Below, piece by piece: positions 9,603-17,721 of a stretch of DNA of 64,000 nt. Both the position numbers and the translations under genes were made by a program. Position 1 is the stretch's first letter. Each line of letters starts with the position of its first letter. Under the pieces are notes generated by a model. That model was not told the origin of the DNA. It saw only the letters and a program-made list of their open reading frames with translations, and did no database searches. The stretch is from Arenimonas terrae (GTDB lineage Bacteria; Pseudomonadota; Gammaproteobacteria; Xanthomonadales; Xanthomonadaceae): assembly GCF_006265115.1 (NCBI RefSeq), contig NZ_SMDR01000001.1, positions 1,116,001-1,180,000 of the forward strand. Direction: 5' to 3'.

Positions 9603-10859
9603 CTAGCGGGCGAAGCGCGCCGGCGCGTAGGGCGCGGGGTCCACCGCGGGCTCGCGGCCCAGCATCAGGTCGGCGACCAGGCGGCCGGTACCGGCGCTCA
9701 TGCCCACGCCCATCATGCCGTGACCGGTGGCGAGCCAGAGGTTGTTGTGGCCGGGCGCACGGCCCAGCAGCGGCAGGTCGTCGGTGGTCATCGGCCGCCA
9801 GCCGCACCACTCGTGGCGTTTCACCGGGCCCACCGGTTCGTGCAGGTACTCGCCCGCGCCGCGCTCGAGCGCGTCCAGCCGAGTGCGGTTGAGGCGGTCG
9901 TCGTAGCCGCTGAACTCCATCGTGCTGCCCAGCCGGAAGCCGTCCTCCCAGGCGGTGACGCAGACGCTGCGCTCCTTGAGCACCAGCGGCCGCCGTGGCG
10001 CCAGGCCCGGCCGGTCGTAGGTGATCGAATAGCCCTTGCCGGGCTGGATCGGGATCGGCAGCCGGATCATGCGGGCGAACTCCGGCGACCAGGCGCCCAT
10101 CGCCACCAGCACCCTGCCGGCGCGACGGCGGCCCTCGCTGGTCTGCACCGCTTCGATACCGTGGCGGCCGCGTTCGAGCCCGGTGACGCGCACGCCTTCC
10201 TCGATCACGCCGCCGGCGGCACGCACGATGCGCGCCAGCTCCGCGGTGTAGCGGTCCGGCCGCAGCTGCGCGTCGCCGGGGAAAAACAGCGCGCCGGCCA
10301 TGCCCGGCTTGAGCGCCGGTTCGTCGGCGGCAAGCGCGGCGCCGTCGAGCAGGCGCGCCTCGATGCCGAGCTCGGCCAGCAGCGGCAGGTCGCGCTGCTG
10401 CCGGCGCAGCGCGCGCTCGCTGCGGAACACGTAGTGGAAACCGCCGGCCTCGAAACCGCAGTCCAGGCCCTGGCCGGTCACCAGCTCTTCGACCAGGGCG
10501 CGCGAATAGCGCAGCAGCGCGCCCTTGGCCAGGCCGCTGGCGCGCCAGTCGCGGGCGTTGCAGCGGCCGGCGACCGTGAGCAGCCAGCGCATCAGCGTCG
10601 GGTCCCATCGCGGCTTGATGTAGAGCGGCGCCGACGGACTGAGCATCCAGCGCAGGGCCTGCCCAACCATTCCGGGCGCCGCCAGCGGCGGGGCGTGGCT
10701 GGGCGTGAGCGTGCCGCAGTTGCCCCAGGACGCACCGCCGCCCACCGTGCCCAGCTCCAGCAGGCGCACCGAGCGGCCTTCGGCCAGCAGGTAGTGGGCG
10801 CAGGCCAGGCCGATCACGCCGCCTCCCAGGATCAGGACATCCGCATCGCCTTCGTTCAT
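9603..10859 (-). CDS. FAD-dependent D-amino-acid dehydrogenase family (DadA-like)
   Basis: A 418-residue flavoprotein of the DAO/DadA superfamily that would oxidise a D-amino acid or imino acid and pass electrons to the respiratory chain. The dinucleotide fold is at the N-terminus (VLILGGGVIGLACAHYL), followed by GGGASWGNCGTLTPSH. The C-terminal FAD/substrate region contains EWCGWRPMTTDDLPLLGR and LATGHGMMGVGMSAGTG. These match the DadA and D-hydroxyproline dehydrogenase groups; the exact substrate cannot be fixed, and no proline racemase or hydroxyproline genes are next to it. It lies between DUF418 (34 bp) and hutG (9 bp), in a probable minus-strand operon. Confidence 0.85.
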   Translation of the reverse strand: MNEGDADVLILGGGVIGLACAHYLLAEGRSVRLLELGTVGGGASWGNCGTLTPSHAPPLAAPGMVGQALRWMLSPSAPLYIKPRWDPTLMRWLLTVAGRCNARDWRASGLAKGALLRYSRALVEELVTGQGLDCGFEAGGFHYVFRSERALRRQQRDLPLLAELGIEARLLDGAALAADEPALKPGMAGALFFPGDAQLRPDRYTAELARIVRAAGGVIEEGVRVTGLERGRHGIEAVQTSEGRRRAGRVLVAMGAWSPEFARMIRLPIPIQPGKGYSITYDRPGLAPRRPLVLKERSVCVTAWEDGFRLGSTMEFSGYDDRLNRTRLDALERGAGEYLHEPVGPVKRHEWCGWRPMTTDDLPLLGRAPGHNNLWLATGHGMMGVGMSAGTGRLVADLMLGREPAVDPAPYAPARFAR

Positions 10860-10893
10860 GCCGGCATTCTAGCCGGGGCGGCCGGGCGGCCCG

Positions 10894-12129
10894 TCAACGC
10901 CGCATCGGCGGCAGGCGCAGATAGGTCGCAGCGCGCCACAGCCACTCCATGGGCCCCATCCGGAACCGCGACAGCCAGGCCTGGCTGGCCAGCACCTGCA
11001 GGGTGAAGAACGCCAGCACGAACGGGATCTGCCAGGCCCGCGGCAGGCGTTCGAAGTATCCCAGCCCGTAGCCCGAGAAGATCCAGGTGCAGACCAGGGA
11101 CTGCAGCAGGTAATTGGTCAGGGCCATGCGTCCGGCCGGCGCCAGCTTCGACAGCAGGCGCGCCGGCGTCCCGCCCTGCAGTCCGCGCACGACCCAGGCC
11201 AGGTAGCCCAGCGCCATCAGGGTGCCGCCGAGGTTGAACAGGCTCAGCGCGCTGGCCGAGCGCAGGTCCAGGCTGACCAGGTCGAAGGTCGGCTCGATCA
11301 GGAAGGACAGGCCGACCATCAGCATTCCGGCCGCCAGCGCGACGCCGCGCAGCCTGGCGTAGAAGCGCGGGAACTGCTCCGGCCGCGCGATCGCGCCGCT
11401 GCGCACGAACCAGGCGCCAAGCAGGAACAGGCCCAGGATCTGCCAGCCCCAGAGCATCAGCGAGGTGAGGCTGTTGGACAGGTCCTCGGCGCGCTGCGCG
11501 ATCGCCGCGCTCCAGCTTTCCGAGGTGCCGGCCAGGCGCTGCGCCTCGAGGGTCGCGGCGATCTCCGCGCGCTGGCCGGCAACGGCTTCCTGCATGTCGG
11601 GCGTCTGCATCGCCAGCTGGCCCAGCGCGCCCAGCGTCATCAGCAGCATTTCGGCGAACAGGATGGCCAGGATGCCGCCCGCCGCCAGGTAGGCGGCAGG
11701 CGTGCTCCGGAAGAACAGCAGCAGCACGAAAGCGACCAGGGCATAGGTGACCAGGATGTCGCCCGACCACACCAGCAGCGCATGCGCCAGGCCGATCGCC
11801 AGCAGGGCCAGCACGCGGCACAGGTAGACCATGAAGAAGGGCTGCTGGGCCGCGTCGGCGCGCATGAGCATCACCGCGAAGCCCATGCCGAACAGCAGCG
11901 AGAACAGCGGATAGAACTTGCCCTGCACGAACAGGTAGACGAAGGCGTCGGCAATCCGGTCGGCGCCGGTCAGCGCCGGGTCCAGGCCGGTCTGGGCGAT
12001 CAGCAGCGGGCCGGCCATGGCCTCGATGTTCATCAGCAGGATGCCCAACAGGGCGAAGCCGCGCAGCACGTCCATGGCGGCGATCCGCTCGTGCATCGCC
12101 ACGGGGGCGAAAGGCTGCGGCTCGGCCAT
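10894..12129 (-). CDS. DUF418 family integral membrane protein
   Basis: A 411-residue polytopic membrane protein with roughly ten hydrophobic segments. It starts with the family signature RIAAMDVLRGFALLGILLMNI and has KFYPLFSLLFGMGFAVML. The C-terminal DUF418 domain includes GRMALTNYLLQSL. Relatives (YeiB-like) are proposed transporters or membrane acyltransferase-like proteins, but the function is unknown. Element A lies directly upstream of its start (12203 on), so its promoter is either in the 70-bp gap or within the element. It is the first gene of the probable DUF418-dadA-hutG operon. Confidence 0.88.
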   Translation of the reverse strand: MAEPQPFAPVAMHERIAAMDVLRGFALLGILLMNIEAMAGPLLIAQTGLDPALTGADRIADAFVYLFVQGKFYPLFSLLFGMGFAVMLMRADAAQQPFFMVYLCRVLALLAIGLAHALLVWSGDILVTYALVAFVLLLFFRSTPAAYLAAGGILAILFAEMLLMTLGALGQLAMQTPDMQEAVAGQRAEIAATLEAQRLAGTSESWSAAIAQRAEDLSNSLTSLMLWGWQILGLFLLGAWFVRSGAIARPEQFPRFYARLRGVALAAGMLMVGLSFLIEPTFDLVSLDLRSASALSLFNLGGTLMALGYLAWVVRGLQGGTPARLLSKLAPAGRMALTNYLLQSLVCTWIFSGYGLGYFERLPRAWQIPFVLAFFTLQVLASQAWLSRFRMGPMEWLWRAATYLRLPPMRR

Positions 12130-12222
12130 GGCGTTCTCTTCAACGGGACGCTTCGATCATCGTTGCTGGCTTGCGTGGCCGCAAGTAGGGATCGCTTCTT
12201 CTGGATCCGGTGCGGATCAGCA

Positions 12223-12293
12223 CCGCGGAGCCGAGGGTCTCTTTCTGCTCAGCAGAGCCTCTATTTCGCAGAAAGAGACCCTCGACTCCGCGG
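12223..12293 (+). repeat. Large hairpin IR1 (forward orientation)
   Basis: Arms of 26 bp at 12223-12248 and 12268-12293 pair with one mismatch. The loop is TCAGCAGAGCCTCTATTTC (19 nt). The inner stem TCTTTCTGC/GCAGAAAGA and the loop are shared with three other hairpins in the window. The outer stem (CCGCGGAGCCGAGGG) is private to this copy. Confidence 0.85.
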
Positions 12294-12320
12294 CACTGCC
12301 CGTGCGGACCATCGGGGAGA

Positions 12321-12530
12321 TTGATTGGAGTTCCTGAGGGGCATCGGCGCCTTGCTTGCGCGTGGGCCTTGCGGGCTTCCGCGTGCGGGAACTTTCCTGC
12401 GCCTTGTCGTTTGCTAATACACGTGCGCCCCTTGTCGGCAGCGCGCCTCCCGTGGGGCGCGTTCCCCTGAACGCGTCCGGTGCCATTCCGGCAAACGGGC
12501 GACGAGGTCTCGCCGCTGCGCGGCGAAAGG
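12321..12530 (+). repeat. Shared repeat module, copy A
   Basis: About 210 bp that recurs at 17369-17578 in direct orientation and at 17722-17927 inverted. Common blocks include GGAGTTCCTGAG-type start, TTGCGGGCTTCCGC, TTCCCCTGAACGCGTCCGG and a final CGCCGCTGCGCGGCG stem-loop. It does not look like a conserved coding sequence. Confidence 0.75.
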
Positions 12531-12879
12531 TGAAAGGCGAACAGCCAGAGCCAGCGCACGCGCCGTCACGGGCAATCGGCAAAGCCCTTCAATACGGAGG
12601 CGCCAGATCAAGAACGGCGCATGGCGACGTTCCCGAATCCGGGCGAAGACCCATGATTCCCGGACCCGCCTGGGACCCAACCTCGCCCCGCCAATCCAAC
12701 AAGTGTCCGAAGGGACGCGCCGCGGGAGGCATGCGCGGCATCGAAGGCGCGCCCAGGTTAGCCCAACGTGCCCCGCAGAAAATTTCCCGCAACCGATAGC
12801 CCGAGGCCCAGGCGCAAGCATCTTGCCAAACCCGCACCACGCTTTCCGTTGCGAACCCATGCAGCCTGCACCGGGGGCG

Positions 12880-12950
12880 CCGGAGAGGCCAGGGTCTCTT
12901 TCTGCGAAATAAAGGCTCTGCTGAGCAGAAAGAGACCCTGGCCTCTCCGG
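12880..12950 (-). repeat. Large hairpin IR2 (reverse orientation)
   Basis: Perfect 26-bp arms at 12880-12905 and 12925-12950 with loop GAAATAAAGGCTCTGCTGA (19 nt). This is the reverse complement of the IR1 loop with one change. The outer stem CCGGAGAGGCCAGGG differs from IR1 in both arms together. Confidence 0.88.
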
Positions 12951-12985
12951 TGTAACCGGCGCCAGATCCAAGAGCCGCGAGCAAG

Positions 12986-13010
12986 AAAAAGCCCGCCGAA
13001 GCGGGCTTTT
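12986..13010 (-). terminator. Rho-independent terminator of slyD
   Basis: Read on the minus strand, a GCCCGC-TTCG-GCGGGC hairpin with a stable tetraloop is followed by TTTTTC, 23 bp after the slyD stop. The flanking A-run makes it potentially bidirectional. Confidence 0.9.
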
Positions 13011-13032
13011 CAAGCGGACGCCGAAGCGCAGG

Positions 13033-13512
13033 TCAGTGCTGCGCGCCGCCCTCGCCGTGCACGTGGCCGTGCTCGATCTCGACCGGCTCGGCCTCGCGCA
13101 CGTCGATGATCTCGACCTGGAACTGCAGCGACTTGCCGGCCATCGGATGGTTCAGGTCCACGTCCACCACCGTGGCGCCGACCTTGAGCACCGTCACCGG
13201 GCGCGGACCCATCGAGGTGTTGAGCATCACCTCCTGGCCGGGACGCAGGCGCGCCTCGCGGAAGTGCTTCTTCGGCACGCGCTGGGTAAAGCCGTCGCGG
13301 CGCGGCCCATAGGCCTGCTCGGACTCGACCGTGACCTCGAAGCTGTCGCCGGCGGCCCGGTCGAGCATGGCCGCTTCCAGGCCCGGGATGATGTTGTTGT
13401 GGCCGACCAGGATGGCCAGCGGATCGCGGTCCTTGGAGCTCTCCACCGGCGCCTGGCCGGGTTCGGACACGGTGTAGTGGAAACGGACGACGCGGTTCTT
13501 CTCGATCTTCAT
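13033..13512 (-). CDS. slyD: FKBP-type peptidyl-prolyl isomerase, SlyD family
   Basis: A cytoplasmic 159-residue prolyl isomerase/chaperone. The FKBP half opens VVRFHYTVSEPG and has HNNIIPGLEAAMLDRAAGD. The insert-in-flap chaperone domain occupies about 70-125 (YGPRRDGFTQRVPKKHF). The FKBP fold then closes with the SlyD signature DLNHPMAGKSLQFQVEI. The C-terminal tail HGHVHGEGGAQH is a short histidine-rich metal-binding tail, reduced compared with the long tail of E. coli SlyD. The monocistronic unit ends in a strong terminator and diverges from an NlpC/P60 lipoprotein gene with only 38 bp between. Confidence 0.93.
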   Translation of the reverse strand: MKIEKNRVVRFHYTVSEPGQAPVESSKDRDPLAILVGHNNIIPGLEAAMLDRAAGDSFEVTVESEQAYGPRRDGFTQRVPKKHFREARLRPGQEVMLNTSMGPRPVTVLKVGATVVDVDLNHPMAGKSLQFQVEIIDVREAEPVEIEHGHVHGEGGAQH

Positions 13513-13550
13513 GGGGATTCCGTGGATGGGCCGGTGACGCGACCGGCGGG

Positions 13551-14120
13551 ATGGGGCACACTCGGCCCGTGACAGCGAGCGCGCATTATCCCGGCCCCTC
13601 CCTCCCGGCGCCAGTTCCCCGGGGGGCGGCCGCCCTCCCTCTCCTGCTGGCCCTGCTGCTGGCCGCCTGCTCGTCCACCCCCGACCGCCGGACCAGCGCG
13701 CCGCCCGCGCCGGCGATCCGGGTCGTGGACGTCATGCCCGACGACCCGGCGCGCGCCAACGACGTGCTGATGCGCGCCCTGGGCCTGGTCGGCACGCCCT
13801 ACCGCTGGGGTGGCAACACCCCCGAAGGCGGCTTCGACTGCAGCGGCCTGGTCGGCTATGTGTTCCTGGATGCCGCCCGGGTCTACCTGCCGCGCACGAC
13901 CCGCGAGATCGCGAAGTTCGATGCCGACGTGCCCCCACGCGATCGCCTCGCGCCCGGCGACCTGGTGCTGTTCGGCAAACCCACCTTCCACGTCGGCATC
14001 TACGTCGGCGAAGGCCGCTTCGTGCACGCGCCCAGCACCGGCGGCACGGTGCGCCTGGACCGCCTCGACAACCCCTACTGGGTGCGCCAGTACACCGGCG
14101 CCCGCCGCGTGCTCGACTAG
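13551..14120 (+). CDS. NlpC/P60 family lipoprotein peptidase
   Basis: A 189-residue envelope cysteine peptidase expected to cut peptidoglycan stem peptides. A lipobox LLLAAC places the lipidated cysteine at C40 (from the ATG start). The catalytic domain shows YRWGGNTPEGGFDCSG with C97, FHVGIYVG with H147, and FVHAPSTGG with H159, the usual Cys-His-polar triad. The start is uncertain: ATG 13551 and GTG 13569 both precede the hydrophobic signal, and the n-region is long either way. The next gene is convergent, overlapping by 4 bp. Confidence 0.9.
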   Translation: MGHTRPVTASAHYPGPSLPAPVPRGAAALPLLLALLLAACSSTPDRRTSAPPAPAIRVVDVMPDDPARANDVLMRALGLVGTPYRWGGNTPEGGFDCSGLVGYVFLDAARVYLPRTTREIAKFDADVPPRDRLAPGDLVLFGKPTFHVGIYVGEGRFVHAPSTGGTVRLDRLDNPYWVRQYTGARRVLD

Positions 14121-14500
14121 GCCCGCGCAGGCTCCGGCCGCCGCCACAGCCAGGCGCCGACGATGGCCATGATCGCGGTGCCGGTCGCCGCCATCCACCA
14201 TTTCGGCGCGGTCAGGAAGAAGATCAGCGCGCACAGCGCCATGGTGCCGATCGCCCAGTACTTGGCCTTGCGGCTGACCGCGCCGCTGGCCTCCCAGTCG
14301 CGGATCATCGGTCCGAACAGGCGGTGCGCCAGCAGCCAGGCGTGCAGCCGCTTCGAGCCCCGCGCCGCCGCATAGGCCGCCAGCAGCACGAAGGGCGTGG
14401 TCGGCAGCCCGGGCAGGAAGATGCCGACGATGCCCAGCGCCAGGCAGGCGTAGGCCAGCACCAGCCACAGCCAGCGGCGGACGTGCAGGCCCAGGCTCAT
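14117..14500 (-). CDS. DUF454 (YbaN-like) inner membrane protein
   Basis: A 127-residue protein with three to four hydrophobic helices. The family block GIVGIFLPGLPTTPFVLLAAYAAARGSKRLHAWL is followed by FGPMIRDWEASGAVSRKAKYWA, both typical of YbaN/DUF454. Its function is unknown. The ATG at 14498-14500 overlaps the stop of the upstream thioesterase gene (ATGA), so the two are co-translated. Confidence 0.9.
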   Translation of the reverse strand: MSLGLHVRRWLWLVLAYACLALGIVGIFLPGLPTTPFVLLAAYAAARGSKRLHAWLLAHRLFGPMIRDWEASGAVSRKAKYWAIGTMALCALIFFLTAPKWWMAATGTAIMAIVGAWLWRRPEPARA

Positions 14501-14982
14501 CCGGGGCGCAGGCGGGCGACCGCCTGTTCGATGTCCTTGCTCAGGGCCATCACCTTGGTGGCGTATTCGGCCAGCCGGCAGTCGTCGTCGTCCACCGGCT
14601 TCCAGGCCGGCACCGCGATGGGTTTGCCCTCGACCGCGTCCAGCGCCACGAACACGATCACGCAGTGCGTGCACAGCCGGTCGCCGCTTTCCTGCATCGG
14701 GTCGCGGGCGCGCACGTCCACGGCGAAATGCATGCTGCTGGTGCCGGTGTAGACCAGCTTGGCGGTGACCGTGACCAGGTCCGAGGTGCGGATCGGCGAT
14801 ACGAAGCGGATGCCGCCCACCGCCACCGTGACGCTGTAGCGCCCGCTCCAGCCGACCGCGGCGGCGTAACCGACCTGGTCGATCCACTTCATCACCACGC
14901 CGCCGTGCACCTTGCCGCCGTAGTTGACGTCGGTGGGTTCGGCCAGGAAACGGAAGGTCAGTTCGCGCTGTTCACCGCTCAT
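14497..14982 (-). CDS. Acyl-CoA thioesterase, YciA-like hotdog fold
   Basis: A 161-residue single-hotdog acyl-CoA hydrolase. After MSGEQRELTFRFLAEPTDVNYGGKVHGGVVMKWIDQVGY, which contains the family's N-x-x-GG-x-HGG core, come TVAVGGIRFVSPI and ARDPMQESGDRLCTHC. It hydrolyses acyl-CoA to free acid and CoA in the cytoplasm; the preferred chain length is not readable. The start is the ATG at 14980-14982, which gives the normal family N-terminus. It is the first gene of a two-gene operon with DUF454. Confidence 0.9.
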   Translation of the reverse strand: MSGEQRELTFRFLAEPTDVNYGGKVHGGVVMKWIDQVGYAAAVGWSGRYSVTVAVGGIRFVSPIRTSDLVTVTAKLVYTGTSSMHFAVDVRARDPMQESGDRLCTHCVIVFVALDAVEGKPIAVPAWKPVDDDDCRLAEYATKVMALSKDIEQAVARLRPG

Positions 14983-15017
14983 CGCACCGGCTCCTTGCCG
15001 CATCGCGGCGGGATGGA

Positions 15018-15569
15018 TCAGACATCCGTGACCTGGGCCGCCGCACCGGCGACCGCGTCGCGCACCGCGCGCCGGCGCATGCGCGCGTGCAGGCGCTCGC
15101 GGCGGCGCGCCAGGTCGCGGGCCTGGGCGATGCGGGTTTCCACGTCCGGCGCATCGGCCTGGGCGGCGCGCACGGCGCAGAATTCGGTGTAGGCGGAGAC
15201 GACATGGCGGATCCGGCGCAGAAGCAGTTCGAGCATGATCGCGTCGTCGAGAAGGCCGATCACCGCGACGTCGTCGGGAATCAGATCTTCGGGATCGCTG
15301 AAGTAGGCCAGCAGGCGCAGCACCTCGGCGCGCTCGACCTGGGGCAGCGCCCAGGCCTCGTCCTCGAGCATGTCGATCAGGCGCTGCACTTCCAGGATGC
15401 GCCGGCGGATGTAGCCCGGCGCGGTGGCGATGGGCAGGGTTTCCAGGCCGTGGCGGGCCGCCGCGACGATGTCGCACTCGTCGGCGCAGGCCACGCGGCG
15501 CTCGGCCCGGGCCAGGGCCTCGTGGAAGCGGTCGATGTCGCCGGGCTCGAGTTCGAAGGTGATCTTCAC
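15018..15569 (-). CDS. YkvA/DUF1232 domain protein
   Basis: A 183-residue protein whose centre carries the DUF1232 signature AYFSDPEDLIPDDVAVIGLLDDAIML (about 90-115), a short membrane-associated motif in YkvA proteins. The flanks are helical and charged, with a basic C-terminal region (ARRRERLHARMRRR). The function is unknown. The N-terminus MKITFELEPGDIDRFHEALARAE is well formed, and the gene stands alone on the minus strand before the rhlE leader. Confidence 0.85.
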   Translation of the reverse strand: MKITFELEPGDIDRFHEALARAERRVACADECDIVAAARHGLETLPIATAPGYIRRRILEVQRLIDMLEDEAWALPQVERAEVLRLLAYFSDPEDLIPDDVAVIGLLDDAIMLELLLRRIRHVVSAYTEFCAVRAAQADAPDVETRIAQARDLARRRERLHARMRRRAVRDAVAGAAAQVTDV

Positions 15570-15645
15570 GCCGCCATCCTACGACAGGCTGAACGAACCA
15601 TTCACCCCTTTGGAGGCCGCACTGGCCGGGGAAGCCGGTTTCGCG

Positions 15646-15651
15646 TACAGT
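15646..15651 (+). promoter_or_regulatory. rhlE: Candidate -10 element in the long rhlE leader region
   Basis: TACAGT in the context GCGTACAGTTCGC is the best -10 match in the 292-bp gap before rhlE; no convincing -35 is seen. If used, it would give a leader of about 205 nt, a length common for cold-inducible helicase mRNAs. Otherwise the gap shows nothing clear. Confidence 0.3.
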
Positions 15652-15861
15652 TCGCGGCGTTTGCTGCACGGCTGACCGTTTTCCCCCGGTATGCCCGCCA
15701 CCCAGGCTTCGAGCGTCGCTCGCCCTGCGTCTGGCCCCACTCCGCACGCCTTTCGCTGCGCAAACCCGTCAGGACCGCCTTGGTCCCTGCCGTAAAACCA
15801 GCATCACCAGCTCGCAGCGCGGTTTCAGGGAACGCTCCGGGTTACGCAACGGAGTACAACC

Positions 15862-17187
15862 ATGTCTTTTGAAACCCTTGGGCTCGCGCCCGAGCTGAAC
15901 CGTGCGCTCGCCGAACTCGGCTACGCCAATGCCACCCCGATCCAGGCCGAGGCGATCCCGCTGGTCATGGCCGGCCACGACCTGATGGGCGGCGCCCAGA
16001 CCGGCACCGGCAAGACCGCCGCCTTCGCCCTGCCCCTGCTGCACCGCCTGGCCCAAGGCGGCCCCATGCACGGCCCGCGCAAGCCGCGCGCCCTGATCCT
16101 GACCCCGACCCGCGAGCTCGCGGTGCAGGTCAACGACAGCCTGCGCGCTTACGGCAAGCACCTGCGCCTGGCCAGCACCACCATCTACGGTGGCGCCGGC
16201 ATGCAGCCGCAGATCGACGCCCTGCGCCGCGGCATCGACATCCTGGTGGCCACGCCGGGCCGCCTGCTCGACCATCTCGAGCGCCGCAGCGTCGACCTCT
16301 CGCACGTCGAGATCCTGGTGCTGGACGAAGCCGACCGCATGCTCGACATGGGCTTCCTGCCCGCGATCAAGCGCGTGCTGGCCAAGATCCCGTCACGCCG
16401 CCAGACCCTGCTGTTCTCGGCCACCTTCGAGGACGCGATCAAGAAGCTGGCGATGGAGTTCCTGCGCGAGCCGAAGGAAGTCCAGGTCACCGTGCGCAAC
16501 GCCGTCGCCACCAGCGTCACCCACGTGGTGCACCCGGTGGACGCCAGCCGCAAGCGCGACCTGCTGATCGAGATCCTGTCCAAGCGCTACGAAGACCAGG
16601 TGCTGGTGTTCGGCCGCACCAAGCACGGCTGCAACCGCCTGTCCGAGCAGCTCGAGAAGGCCGGCATCGAGTCCGTGGCCATCCACGGCAACAAGAGCCA
16701 GGCCCAGCGCCTGAAGGCCCTGCGCGACTTCAAGTCGGGCAAGGTCCGGGTGATGGTCGCCACCGACGTCGCCGCGCGCGGCCTCGACATTCCGCTGCTG
16801 CCGATGGTCATCAACTTCGACCTGCCGATGGTCGCGGAAGACTACGTGCACCGCATCGGCCGCACCGGCCGCGCCGGTGCCTCCGGCGAAGCCGTGTCCC
16901 TGGTGTCGGCGGATGAAGGCGGCCTGCTGCGCGCGATCCAGCGCCTGCTCAAGGCCGACATCGCCATGGTCGAGGTCGAGGGTTATTCGCCCAGCCGTCC
17001 GATCCGGATGGGCAACGATGCGCCCTCGCCAGCCGGTCGTCCGGGTGGCCAGCGTCCGCCGCAGCGCCATGCGCGTCGTCCGCACACGGGCAACGGCGAG
17101 CGCCACGCGCACGCCGGCCCGAAGAGCCACACCGGCAGCCGCGACGGCGGCCGGGGCCGCGGCGACAATCCGCGCGCCGCGCGCTGA
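15862..17187 (+). CDS. rhlE: DEAD-box ATP-dependent RNA helicase, RhlE type
   Basis: A 441-residue RNA helicase for RNA structure remodelling, ribosome assembly and mRNA decay. Motifs in order: Q motif region (FETLGL...ATPIQ), AQTGTGKT (45-52), PTRELA (about 84-89), TPGR, DEAD (about 155-158), SAT (about 187), VATDVAARGLDIP and HRIGRTGRAG (about 330). After residue 380 the tail is basic and low-complexity (RPGGQRPPQRHARRP), as in RhlE RNA-binding tails. It is monocistronic, with its own terminator just before element B. Confidence 0.94.
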   Translation: MSFETLGLAPELNRALAELGYANATPIQAEAIPLVMAGHDLMGGAQTGTGKTAAFALPLLHRLAQGGPMHGPRKPRALILTPTRELAVQVNDSLRAYGKHLRLASTTIYGGAGMQPQIDALRRGIDILVATPGRLLDHLERRSVDLSHVEILVLDEADRMLDMGFLPAIKRVLAKIPSRRQTLLFSATFEDAIKKLAMEFLREPKEVQVTVRNAVATSVTHVVHPVDASRKRDLLIEILSKRYEDQVLVFGRTKHGCNRLSEQLEKAGIESVAIHGNKSQAQRLKALRDFKSGKVRVMVATDVAARGLDIPLLPMVINFDLPMVAEDYVHRIGRTGRAGASGEAVSLVSADEGGLLRAIQRLLKADIAMVEVEGYSPSRPIRMGNDAPSPAGRPGGQRPPQRHARRPHTGNGERHAHAGPKSHTGSRDGGRGRGDNPRAAR

Positions 17188-17210
17188 TTTCCGCTGCTTA
17201 GCGTGATGGG

Positions 17211-17238
17211 AAGGGCCGCCTTGAGCGGCCCTTTTCTT
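17211..17238 (+). terminator. Rho-independent terminator of rhlE
   Basis: AGGGCCGC and GCGGCCCT pair around CTTGA, followed by TTTTCTTT, 24 bp after the rhlE stop. Element B begins 12 bp further on. Confidence 0.9.
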
Positions 17239-17268
17239 TGGGCGCTGTTGGATCTGGCGCCGGCAGCA

Positions 17269-17340
17269 CCGGAGGAGTGGAGGTCTCTTTCTGCTCAGTG
17301 AAGCCTTTTATTTCGCAGAAAGAGACCTCCACTCCTCCGG
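17269..17340 (+). repeat. Large hairpin IR3 (forward orientation)
   Basis: Perfect 26-bp arms at 17269-17294 and 17315-17340 enclose TCAGTGAAGCCTTTTATTTC (20 nt). The inner stem TCTTTCTGC is common to all four hairpins; the outer stem CCGGAGGAGTGGAGG is specific to this copy. Confidence 0.88.
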
Positions 17341-17368
17341 CACTACCGGTACGTATCACCCGGGGCGC

Positions 17369-17578
17369 TGATTGGAGTTCCTGAGCGGCATCGGTGCTCT
17401 GCTTGCGCATGCACCTTGCGGGCTTCCGCGTGCGGGGTCTTTCTTGCGCGTTGTCGTTTGCTAAAGCGTTCGCGTCCCTTGTCGACCGCGCGTCTCCCGT
17501 GGGGCTCGTTCCCCTGAACGCGTCCGGTGCCATTTGTGCAAACTGGTCAGAAGTACTCGCCGCTGCGCGGCGAAAAGC
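17369..17578 (+). repeat. Shared repeat module, copy B-left
   Basis: A direct copy of the 12321-12530 module, with blocks such as TTGCGGGCTTCCGCGTGCGG, GTTCCCCTGAACGCGTCCGG and CGCCGCTGCGCGGCG preserved. Substitutions are scattered, with no sign of codon-biased conservation. Confidence 0.75.
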
Positions 17579-17635
17579 AGAAGCCGGAGCCGAAGCCAGG
17601 ACCAGAGCGGAACCCGAACCGAAGCCGATGCTGCC

Positions 17636-17719
17636 GTTGCAGTAGATGTTGCAGTAGATGTTGCAGTAGATGTTGCAGTAGATGTTGCAGTGGATGTTGC
17701 AGTGGCTGTTGCAGTGGCT
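17636..17719 (+). repeat. 12-bp tandem repeat, seven copies
   Basis: Four copies of GTTGCAGTAGAT are followed by GTTGCAGTGGAT and two of GTTGCAGTGGCT, head to tail without spacers. The unit length is a multiple of three, so one frame reads VDVAVDVA-like repeats, but no surrounding gene supports translation. It lies at the symmetry centre of element B and is a likely variable-number locus. Confidence 0.9.
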
Positions 17720-17721
17720 GT

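Larger units (their letters stand above)
12203..12969. mobile_element. Composite repeat element A (MITE-like, 767 bp)
   Basis: The element fills most of the 900-bp gap between DUF418 and slyD. It runs from GGATCCGGTGCG (12203) to GGCGCCAGATCC (12958-12969), imperfect inverted ends related to the perfect 12-bp ends of element B. Just inside each end is a 26-bp-arm hairpin (12223-12293 and 12880-12950), in opposite orientation. The left part (12321-12530) is a sequence module shared with element B; the right part (12531-12879) is not. GCGCCAGATC also occurs internally at about 12599, which may mark a fusion of two units. Open frames through it repeat the hairpin in translation and look spurious. 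No transposase gene is seen. Confidence 0.65.

Noticed and set aside
8121-11006. 961-codon plus-strand frame across the operon end, hutG and dadA-like gene
   Set aside because: It overlaps three well-supported genes and is a product of high GC content with few stops.
12140-13013. Several open frames inside element A on both strands
   Set aside because: Their translations repeat hairpin-derived peptides (SLSAQQSLYFAERDP-like), they overlap each other in all frames, and have no ribosome site.
17636-17719. Possible CRISPR array
   Set aside because: The 12-bp units have no spacers and no cas genes are present.
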